From NCBI RefSeq assembly GCF_029892095.1, contig NZ_JARZAE010000004.1:6014001-6078000 (forward strand): DNA of 64,000 nt, written 5' to 3'. The position numbers and the translations under genes were made by a program. The DNA comes from Kitasatospora sp. MAP12-44 (GTDB taxonomy: Bacteria; Actinomycetota; Actinomycetes; Streptomycetales; Streptomycetaceae). The notes beneath the pieces were generated by a model. That model was not told where the DNA came from. It was given only the letters and a program-made list of their open reading frames with translations, and searched no databases. Below, piece by piece: positions 19,001-24,802 of this stretch; positions within the stretch are counted from its first letter, which is position 1, and each line of letters begins with the position of its first letter.

Positions 19001-20205
19001 AGCTTGGCGATCAGCGCGTCGACGTCCTTGCCGGAGCTGTAGCAGAAGCTCTGGTTGGGGGCGACGGCGTAGCCGAGCGTGACGTGGTTCAGCCGCGCGC
19101 GGTCGGCCAGCGCGCGCAGGTCGGCCTGCTGGTCGGCCGGGTACGGGTCGCGCCACTGCGCCTGGCGGTAGGGGTCGTCGCCGGGGGCGTAGAGGTAGAA
19201 GTTCTGCTTGGTGCGGCCCAGGAAGTCGATCTGGTCCAGCCGTTGGGCGGTGGTCCACGGGGTGCCGAAGAAGGACTCGGCGATGCCGCGCACCGGCGCG
19301 CCGGTCGGCCAGTCGCGCAGCACGATGCCGGGGAACCCGAAGGCACCGGCGCTCTGCCCCTGGCCCGCCGGGATGCCGGTGAGCAACTGGCGCAGGCTCT
19401 GCGCCGCGTGGAACGTGCCCTCGGCGTCCACCCCGGCGAGCACCACGACGCCGTACGTCCCGGCGGCGCCGGGGACGGGCAGCTGACCGGCCGCCAGCAC
19501 ATAGCCGCCGGGCGCGAGGCCGGCCGGGGAGGGTGCGCCGAGGGCGTGCAGCGCCTGCTGCGCGCCGCCGTCCGACTCCTCGCCCGGGCCGCCGACGTAC
19601 ACCACCAGCGAGCCGGGCGCGGGGGTCGGGGCGGGGGTGGTGAAGCCGGTCGCGCCCGCGTCGCCCAGCACCTCGCGGACGGCGTCCAGCGCGCCCGGGT
19701 CCGCCTGCGGGGCGAGCGCCAGGACGACCGAGGCCGGCACCGCCACCGGCTTGCCGGCCAGGTGCTGCTCCTGCGGCTGCGGGAAGACCTGCGGGTTCGC
19801 CAGGTTGCCCAGCGGGGTGCGGACCGGTGCCGGGGCGCTGACCGAGATCGCTGAGCCCTGGCCGGGCGCGGCCGAGGCCGGTGCGGTGGCCAGCAGGGTG
19901 CCGATCACGGCGGCGACGGAGAGCGTGGCGGCGATCCGCAGGGTAGTCCGACGCTGGGTCAGGACGCCGGTGCCCGAGGTGGTCCGGCCCATCAGGACGC
20001 GGACCTCCGGCAGCAGCGGCTCGGTGCCCTTGAGGTCGGCGATCAGCAGGTCGGCGGTGCGCGGGGCGACCAGGCGGGCGGTCCTGGCGGTGGCGCGCCG
20101 GGTGACCAGGACGGCTGGGTGGTGGAGGACTTCGCGCAGAGCCGGGCTGTCTTCGAGCTGCTGCCGCAACCGCCTTCCGGCGGCTGCGGACACACGGGTC
20201 TGCAC
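16081..20205 (-). CDS. Secreted GH84-like beta-N-acetylglucosaminidase with carbohydrate-binding modules
   Basis: This is a 1374-residue exported enzyme. Residues 1-84 are unusually long ahead of the secretion helix (TTLRIAATLSVAAVIGTLLA, cleavage near ASA-APG at about 113). ATG 19992 would give a normal signal peptide and has GGAGG 11 bases upstream; GTG 20205 was kept because GAGGAGG sits 5 bases before it and the codons are normal. A GH20b-like N-domain (about 120-300) leads to the GH84 domain: RGIAESFFGTPW, QNFYLYAPGDDPYRQAQWRD and FEAFQLQFQDV. GH84 enzymes use an Asp-Asp pair at this last site; here it is Gln418-Asp419. Further on are discoidin/F5-8C-type modules, the last (DLALTATASSSGDLSAKYPA onward) CBM32-like, and a Thr/Pro/Ala-rich tail. 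It may act on host or cell-wall GlcNAc glycans, but activity is uncertain given the changed pair. Confidence 0.82.
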   Translation of the reverse strand: MQTRVSAAAGRRLRQQLEDSPALREVLHHPAVLVTRRATARTARLVAPRTADLLIADLKGTEPLLPEVRVLMGRTTSGTGVLTQRRTTLRIAATLSVAAVIGTLLATAPASAAPGQGSAISVSAPAPVRTPLGNLANPQVFPQPQEQHLAGKPVAVPASVVLALAPQADPGALDAVREVLGDAGATGFTTPAPTPAPGSLVVYVGGPGEESDGGAQQALHALGAPSPAGLAPGGYVLAAGQLPVPGAAGTYGVVVLAGVDAEGTFHAAQSLRQLLTGIPAGQGQSAGAFGFPGIVLRDWPTGAPVRGIAESFFGTPWTTAQRLDQIDFLGRTKQNFYLYAPGDDPYRQAQWRDPYPADQQADLRALADRARLNHVTLGYAVAPNQSFCYSSGKDVDALIAKLAAMRELGFEAFQLQFQDVAYNYNEWHCSQDSRTYGTGAAAAAKAQSELAAKVQSRLIAANPDLAPLSIVPTEYYQAGPSIYRTALAAGLPSAVQIAWTGVGVIPGTITTGQTTDTAALLQHPLVTMDNYPVNDSTPDRLYLGPYVGRDPGVATDSAMLLTSGMQQPTASRIAFSTAADFGWNPTGYQSDASWQYALRAVAAGAVPGSPTDAGSGPALAALTALAGNSASSPLAGQESGYLTPLLAAFWAALQPAGGGTVDLGKLQQAADPLRAAFSTMAGAPAALGAGPDAADGSLAAETAPWLSRLGTYGQAGQAAVDMLLAQHHGDGAGAWQARVTLRQLRTQLAQGAVTVGAGVLDPFLDQALQASDSWSGVSAGSLSPTTTMGAANDHGPELMTDSSPDTFYWTSDPPQHGDAFGIDLGDGRPVDTVTVRMGSTDGQADPGSDAAAAADDYLHDGVLEYTTGDGGWKQLVKVHNQKTVAAKLPDGVLVKAIRLRATATQQTAVAVRDFSVSAPGADQVTVSGGPAPAAGSSISSVLDGDPDTAYRAAAPPTAADTPLTVDLGQTRPLDRITVLTDPTVKATATVDVRKADGSWARVGTLQPGYNEIPTGGQPADALRLTWAPGGDAPVVNQIVPWYADLPIARLTLADPELDVIAGAATPAGTQAAVDAVRPEGASGEVHAEPPAGVPGLTVTPAPAPGTPGAPVSVPRGGRADTAVQVSAAAGTPSGTYAVPVDFTSNGVTIRQTLQVHVVPPTAGPDLALTATASSSGDLSAKYPASAVTDGNAATRWASPPVDNAWVQLQLAQPTRLGSVVLHWQGAYASSYLVQTSPDGVTWTTVATVATVANGHGGTETVRFDAPGTQFVRMQGVNRATRYGYSLFGIEAYAVAGAPTAPSTPVTPPTAPTGPGAPTTAPTTTPSGVPSAPAGSPPPTAPPTPVPSPTSAVPAGGVPMPPMPSPSMPAMPVQH

Positions 20206-20646
20206 AGGGGCCTCCTCGCGGCCGAGGGGCAGTTCGGCCGAACGGGGTGATCGACGGGCGCGCGACGAACCCGGTCCACGAACTCCGCCGAGCGGGACAG
20301 GTAGCCGCCGCACCAGCCCACCAGGTGGGCGCCGCAGTGTCAACGCGGTGCACTCATCTGTCCCATTTGCCCCGGCTTGCCTGGCAGTTCGGTCACGATC
20401 CGCGTTCGCCGGACGATCACCCAGTGAGACTCGACCCGCTGTCGAGCCGCCCTGGATTGGGTCACCGCCACGCCCTCCCGGCGTGCCGGTGCGGGTCGCG
20501 GCGGGTGCGCACGGGTAGGAGTTGGGCTGTCACCAAGCGTGTCGCCCACAGCGTCGCCCACAGCGTCACCAACCGTGTCACCGTGCCGCGTTGCCGTGCC
20601 GCGTTGCCGTGCCGTTGCCCCGCCCCGCCGAGCCTTGCAGGAGCCC
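20206..20646. other. Divergent intergenic region, GH84 / malQ
   Basis: These 441 bases hold the promoters of both genes and a block of short tandem repeats at 20541-20619. A frame that is open before malQ has no ribosome site and low-complexity Ser/Pro/Val coding, so I do not call it a gene. Confidence 0.5.
20541..20619. repeat. Two adjacent short tandem repeats upstream of malQ
   Basis: GTCGCCCACAGC occurs twice in a row (20541-20564) and continues as the variant GTCACCAACCGT. CGTGCCGCGTTGC occurs twice (20582-20607) followed by the shortened copy CGTGCCGTTGCC. The array is only 28 bases from the malQ start and could vary in copy number by slippage. Confidence 0.8.
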
Positions 20647-22845
20647 GTGTTGGCCGCATACCTCAACCGCCCCGACGACGCCGCCACGTCCGGATCCGAC
20701 CCCGCCGCAGCCGAGTCCGCCGCCGCGCCCCTCGCCGCGCCCCCCGCCGAGGACGCCCCGCCGCCGCCCGCCCCACTGGCCGCCCTCGCGCATGCCCATG
20801 GCGTGGACACCAGTTACGACCCCGGCGCCGGTCCCGTCCCGGTCTCCGCGCACACCCTGATCGCCGTGCTCGCCGCACTCGGCGTGGACGCGAGCACCCC
20901 GCAGGCCGTCGAGCACGCGCTGGCCGAGCACCGCGCCGGCGCCGCCGCCCGGCTGCTGCCGCCCTGCCTGGTGGCCCGCTCCGGCCGGCGCACCGCCCTG
21001 GACGTCCCCGCCGAGGCCAGGCTGACCATCACCCTGGAGGACGGCGCCGACTGGCAGCTGCCGCCCGGCCGTTCGCACTGGCTGCCCGCCGACCTCCCGC
21101 TCGGCCGGCACACCCTGCGGCTGCGCCTCGCCGACCGCGCCGAGTCCACGCCGCTGATCGTCGCCCCCGACCGGCTGCCCGCCCTGCCGGGCCGCAGCTG
21201 GGGCTTCCTGGCCCAGCTCTACTCCGTGCTCTCCGAACGCTCCTGGGGCATGGGCGATTTGGCGGACCTCGCGGAACTGGCCCAGTGGTCGGCGGGAGCG
21301 CTCGGCGCGGGCTTCCTCCAACTCAACCCGCTGCACGCGGCGCTGCCCGGCACCCCGTCCGACCCCTCGCCTTACCGCCCGTCCTCGCGCCGCTTCGCCG
21401 ACCCGGTGCACCTGCGGGTCGAGGCCGTCCCCGAGTACGCCTACGCCGGCCCCGAGGCCGCCGAGCGGCTGGCCGTACTCGGCCGGCAGGCCGACCGGCT
21501 GCGCCAGGAGGTGCTGCAGCACGACGGCCTGATCGACCGGGACGCCGTCTGGGCCCTCAAGCGCGAGGCCCTGCAGCTGCTGCACGCCGTCCCGCGCGGC
21601 CCCGGGCGCGAGGCTGCCTACCAGGCGTACGTGCGGCGCGAGGGCGACTGGCTGGAGCAGTACGCCACCTGGTGCGCCCTCGCCGAGCAGCACGGCGGCG
21701 ACTGGCACCAGTGGCCCAAGGGCCTGCGCCGCCCCGACTCCCCGCAGGTCGCCGCCGCCCGCGCCGAGTCGGCCGACGCCGTCGAGTTCCACCGCTGGCT
21801 CGCCTGGCAGCTGGACGAGCAGCTCGGCGCCGCCCAGCGCGCCGCCGAGCAGGCCGGCATGCCGATCGGCCTGATCCACGACCTCGCGGTCGGCGCGCAC
21901 CCGGACGGCGCCGACGCCTGGGTGCTCCAGGACGTCCTGGCGGCCGGCATCTCGGTCGGCGCCCCGCCCGACGCCTTCAACGCCCACGGCCAGGACTGGG
22001 GACTGCCGCCCTGGCGCCCCGACGCCCTCGCCGCGGCCGGCTACGCCCCGTACGCGGAGCTGCTGCGCTCCGCCGCCCGGCACGCGGGCGCGATCCGGAT
22101 CGACCATGTGATGGGCCTCTTCCGGCTCTGGTGGGTCCCGGCCGGCCACCCGCCCACCGAGGGCACCTATGTCCGCTACGACGCCGAGGCGATGCTCGGC
22201 GTGCTCGCCCTGGAGGCGTACCGGGCCGGCACCGCCGTGATCGGCGAGGATCTCGGCACGGTCGAGCCCGGCGTGCGCGAGGAACTGACGGCGCGCGGCA
22301 TCCTGGGCACCTCGGTGCTCTGGTTCGAACGCGACTGGGCCGGCGACACCGGCGACAAGGGCAGCCCGCTGCCCCCCGAGCGCTGGCGCGCCGCCTGCCT
22401 GGCCACCCTCACCACCCACGACCTGCCCAGCACCGCGGCCCGGCTGTCCGGCGAGCACGTCGAGCTGCGCCACCAACTCGGCCTGCTGGCCCGGCCGCTG
22501 GCCACCGAGGAGGCCGAGGCCGCCGCCGAACTGGCCGACTGGCACGCGGAGCTGACCCGGCTCGGCCTGCTGGACCCGGACGCCCCGATCGACCCGGCCG
22601 CCCTCTACGGCTTCCTGCTCGCCACCCCCGCCCAGCTGCTCGGCGTCTGGCTGCCCGACACCGTCGGCGACCCCAGGCCGCAGAACCTCCCCGGCACCTG
22701 GGACCAGTACCCCAACTGGCGCCTGCCGGTCGCCGACGCCGCCGGCACCCCGGTCACCCTGGAGCAGCTGGCCGCGGCCCCGGGCGCGCTGGCCCTGGCG
22801 GCGCTGCTGCCCGGAAGGCGGACCCCGGCGCGCGGGGCCCGATAA
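20647..22845 (+). CDS. malQ: 4-alpha-glucanotransferase (amylomaltase, GH77)
   Basis: MalQ transfers alpha-1,4-glucan chains in maltodextrin and glycogen metabolism in the cytoplasm. The 732 residues match the long actinobacterial type with an extra N-terminal domain. Catalytic residues are visible: nucleophile Asp in IRIDHVMGLFRLWWVP (about 485), acid/base Glu in IGEDLGTVEPGV (about 533) and stabilising Asp in TTHDLPSTAA (about 592). The start is uncertain. GCAGGAG ends 3 bases before GTG 20647 and 6 bases before TTG 20650, so either may be used; an earlier ATG at 20539 lies in the tandem repeats with no ribosome site. The gene stands alone, 21 bases before a small membrane protein gene. Confidence 0.93.
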   Translation: MLAAYLNRPDDAATSGSDPAAAESAAAPLAAPPAEDAPPPPAPLAALAHAHGVDTSYDPGAGPVPVSAHTLIAVLAALGVDASTPQAVEHALAEHRAGAAARLLPPCLVARSGRRTALDVPAEARLTITLEDGADWQLPPGRSHWLPADLPLGRHTLRLRLADRAESTPLIVAPDRLPALPGRSWGFLAQLYSVLSERSWGMGDLADLAELAQWSAGALGAGFLQLNPLHAALPGTPSDPSPYRPSSRRFADPVHLRVEAVPEYAYAGPEAAERLAVLGRQADRLRQEVLQHDGLIDRDAVWALKREALQLLHAVPRGPGREAAYQAYVRREGDWLEQYATWCALAEQHGGDWHQWPKGLRRPDSPQVAAARAESADAVEFHRWLAWQLDEQLGAAQRAAEQAGMPIGLIHDLAVGAHPDGADAWVLQDVLAAGISVGAPPDAFNAHGQDWGLPPWRPDALAAAGYAPYAELLRSAARHAGAIRIDHVMGLFRLWWVPAGHPPTEGTYVRYDAEAMLGVLALEAYRAGTAVIGEDLGTVEPGVREELTARGILGTSVLWFERDWAGDTGDKGSPLPPERWRAACLATLTTHDLPSTAARLSGEHVELRHQLGLLARPLATEEAEAAAELADWHAELTRLGLLDPDAPIDPAALYGFLLATPAQLLGVWLPDTVGDPRPQNLPGTWDQYPNWRLPVADAAGTPVTLEQLAAAPGALALAALLPGRRTPARGAR

Positions 22846-22866
22846 GGGGCCGCTACCTTAGGAAAC

Positions 22867-23100
22867 GTGGACAAGAGGAACGCTTTGCGCGCTGGTGCGG
22901 TCACCGCAGCGGCCACGCTGATGATGCTGATGTCGTCGCCCGCCTTCGCCCAGGAGGTCGCCGACGGCTCCTACAAGGGCCTGTCGGTCGCGCAGACCCT
23001 CGGTCTGTACGTCGCGATCCCGCTGGTGGCCTTCGCGGTCATCGCGGGCCTGGTCATGGTCGGCTCCAAGTCGACGGTCACCAAGAACAAGAAGAAGTAG
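22867..23100 (+). CDS. Small exported or membrane protein, 77 residues
   Basis: The protein has an N-terminal signal-like segment (AGAVTAAATLMMLMSSPAFA), a short exposed part EVADGSYKGLSV, a second hydrophobic segment (LGLYVAIPLVAFAVIAGLVM) and a Lys-rich end TVTKNKKK. This suggests cleavage after AFA and a C-terminal anchor with the Lys tail in the cytoplasm. GTG 22867 has AGGAAA just upstream. It follows malQ by 21 bases and ends at a strong terminator, so it is probably in the malQ transcript. Function unknown; I know of similar small proteins in streptomycetes but no assigned role. Confidence 0.8.
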   Translation: MDKRNALRAGAVTAAATLMMLMSSPAFAQEVADGSYKGLSVAQTLGLYVAIPLVAFAVIAGLVMVGSKSTVTKNKKK

Positions 23101-23116
23101 CCACCGCGGGCACCCA

Positions 23117-23142
23117 CCCCGCCGCCCGTCCGGGCGGCGGGG
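23117..23142. terminator. Hairpin between the small membrane protein and VIT genes
   Basis: CCCCGCCGCCCG and CGGGCGGCGGGG are a perfect 12-base inverted repeat separated by TC. The genes on either side converge on it, so it can end transcripts from both sides. Confidence 0.8.
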
Positions 23143-23170
23143 TTCGCCCGTGTCCCCGCGCGCTGCCGGT

Positions 23171-23875
23171 TCAGGACCCGATCAGGTACCCCGCCGCGTA
23201 GGTCACGCCCATCGCCAGCCCGCCGCCGACGAGGTTGCGCGCGATCGAGCGCCGCACCGGCGCCTCGCCGAGACGGGCGCCCAGCCAGCCCGTCAGGACG
23301 AGCGCGCAGAGCACCGCGCACACCGTCACCGGCACCCGCAGCCCGGTCGGTGGCAGCACGATGGCCAGCAGCGGCAGCAGCGCCCCGACCGTGAAGGACG
23401 CGCAGCTGGCGGCCGCCGCGTGCCACGGATTGACGATCTGCTCGGGATCGATCCCCAGCTCCACCCGGGCGTGCGCGCTGAGCGCGTCCCGCTCGGTCAG
23501 CTGCTCGGCCACCTCCCGCGCCAGCTCAGGCGTCAGCCCCCGGTCCTCCAACAGGCCCGTCAGCTCGGCGAGTTCAGCGACCGGTTGCTCGGCCAGCTCG
23601 CGGCGCTCCAGCTCCAGCGCCGCCTGCTCGGCGTCCCGCTGGGTGCTGACGGACACATACTCGCCGGACGCCATCGACAGCGCCCCCGCCAGCAGCCCGG
23701 CCAGCCCCGAGGCCAGCAGCACCGTCGAGGAGGCGGTCGCCCCCGCCACCCCGACCACCAGCCCCGCGGTGGACACCACCCCGTCGTTGGCCCCCAGCAC
23801 CCCCGCCCGCAGCCAGTTCAACCGAACCCCGAGCCCCCCGGCCCCCGCATCCGCCTGCGCCATCTCTTCGTCCAC
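23171..23875 (-). CDS. VIT1/CCC1-family iron or manganese transporter
   Basis: The family moves Fe(II) or Mn(II) across membranes. RLNWLRAGVLGANDGVVSTAGLVVGVAG gives the conserved first helix with GANDG (quoted in part: LRAGVLGANDGVVSTAGL). Next come GALSMASGEYVSVSTQRDAE, a charged cytoplasmic metal-binding helix region (about residues 80-140) and three C-terminal hydrophobic segments ending in AMGVTYAAGYLIG. The start is uncertain. GTG 23875 (VDEEMAQADAG) has GGGGAG about 9 bases upstream and was chosen. ATG 23938 is also in frame but its upstream sequence is the duplicated pepN fragment and has no good ribosome site. Confidence 0.85.
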   Translation of the reverse strand: MDEEMAQADAGAGGLGVRLNWLRAGVLGANDGVVSTAGLVVGVAGATASSTVLLASGLAGLLAGALSMASGEYVSVSTQRDAEQAALELERRELAEQPVAELAELTGLLEDRGLTPELAREVAEQLTERDALSAHARVELGIDPEQIVNPWHAAAASCASFTVGALLPLLAIVLPPTGLRVPVTVCAVLCALVLTGWLGARLGEAPVRRSIARNLVGGGLAMGVTYAAGYLIGS

Positions 23876-23938
23876 GCCCCCAGTCTCCCCACCCACCCCA
23901 CCAGCAACACCTGTCGCTCTCCCCTGCGACCCGGACAT

Positions 23939-24035
23939 GCCGACGGCCTGTCAGCGGTCTCGAATCAGCGGCTAGCGCGAGCCGGCCGCGCGGTCGGCGG
24001 CCTGCGCCTTCAGGGCGCGCTCGATGCCGGCGCGG
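23939..24035. repeat. Direct repeat copy A: displaced 3' end of pepN
   Basis: These 97 bases match 24706-24802 at 96 positions (the one difference is C here at 24005 against T at 24772). Copy B contains the last coding bases and stop codon of pepN plus one terminator arm; copy A is a detached fragment that encodes nothing. The two copies bracket the Uma2 gene. Confidence 0.93.
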
Positions 24036-24039
24036 CCTC

Positions 24040-24600
24040 TTAGTAGGTCGAGAAGTCGGCCGTGTCGACTTCCAATGCGCCGAGCAGGACGCTCTCGCCG
24101 AACCGGAACTCCCGGCGGGTGCTGTAGCGGGGGCCCTCGGGGGTGGTGTGCGGCGCGGAGAGGACGATGCCGGTGCCGTTGCGGGGGTCCACGATCAGGT
24201 AGTACGGGATGCCCATGACGGGGTAGTCGCGCATCTTCCCCTGGTAGTCGTTCTCCGGGTTGGACTTGGACACGACCTCCACCACGGCCACCACGTCACG
24301 CGGGTGGACGGCGTCGCCCGACTCCAGAGCACTCTCGGGGAAGACCATGATGTCCGGTCGGCGTTTGATGCCCGACGCGGAGTCCTCGACATCGGCTCCA
24401 CCGTGCGCGATCAGCTCCAGGGCCGACTTCTCCAGTTGGCGGTCCAGCTGTTTGGCGAGGCGGTAGACGATGAGTTCATGGAGGTTGGCCGGGCTCATCA
24501 TCATGATGATCTCGTCCCCGCTGATCTCGGTGGCCCAGACGTCCTCCGGTGCGAGGGCGGCGAGCTCGTCCGCGACGGCGCGCATCCTTGCGTAATCCAT
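24040..24600 (-). CDS. Uma2 family (DUF820) PD-(D/E)XK nuclease-like protein
   Basis: This 186-residue protein of the Uma2 group has the restriction-nuclease-like core. RRPDIMVFPESAL supplies the active Asp, VVAVVEVVSKSNPENDYQGK the Glu and Lys region (E-V-x-S/K pattern), and KMRDYPVMGIPYYLIVDP closes the fold. The N-terminal half (residues 1-60) contains the usual EISGDEIIMMMSPANLHE segment. ATG 24600 has GGAGG 8 bases upstream. The gene lies between two copies of the pepN 3' end, so it arrived or was duplicated after pepN and VIT were neighbours. Uma2 genes occur in many copies in actinomycetes and are often mobile; their role is unknown. Confidence 0.9.
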   Translation of the reverse strand: MDYARMRAVADELAALAPEDVWATEISGDEIIMMMSPANLHELIVYRLAKQLDRQLEKSALELIAHGGADVEDSASGIKRRPDIMVFPESALESGDAVHPRDVVAVVEVVSKSNPENDYQGKMRDYPVMGIPYYLIVDPRNGTGIVLSAPHTTPEGPRYSTRREFRFGESVLLGALEVDTADFSTY

Positions 24601-24671
24601 CTGGTGCCTCCACCAAGGGTCGGTCCGGACTGGCCCGAGCCCAGCGTAGTGCCGCTTCGGCTCCGGTACGC

Positions 24672-24719
24672 GACAGGCCGTCGGCCACGCAGCGGGAGCT
24701 GCGTGGCCGACGGCCTGTC
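24672..24719 (-). terminator. Very long perfect hairpin after pepN
   Basis: Arms 24672-24693 and 24698-24719 pair perfectly over 22 bases around the tetraloop GGGA. It starts 19 bases past the pepN stop and is among the longest perfect stems in the window. The distal arm is part of direct repeat B; copy A keeps only that half. Confidence 0.9.
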
Positions 24720-24802
24720 AGCGGTCTCGAATCAGCGGCTAGCGCGAGCCGGCCGCGCGGTCGGCGGCCTGTGCCTTCAGGGCGCGCTCGATGCCGGCGC
24801 GG
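24706..24802. repeat. Direct repeat copy B: 3' end of pepN
   Basis: This is the in-place copy of the 97-base repeat, covering the last 21 codons of pepN, its stop and the distal arm of its terminator. Copy A is 767 bases away in the same orientation. Confidence 0.93.

Noticed and set aside
20541..20619. Repeat block considered as a CRISPR array
   Set aside because: Units are 12-13 bases, directly adjacent without spacers, and there are no cas genes.
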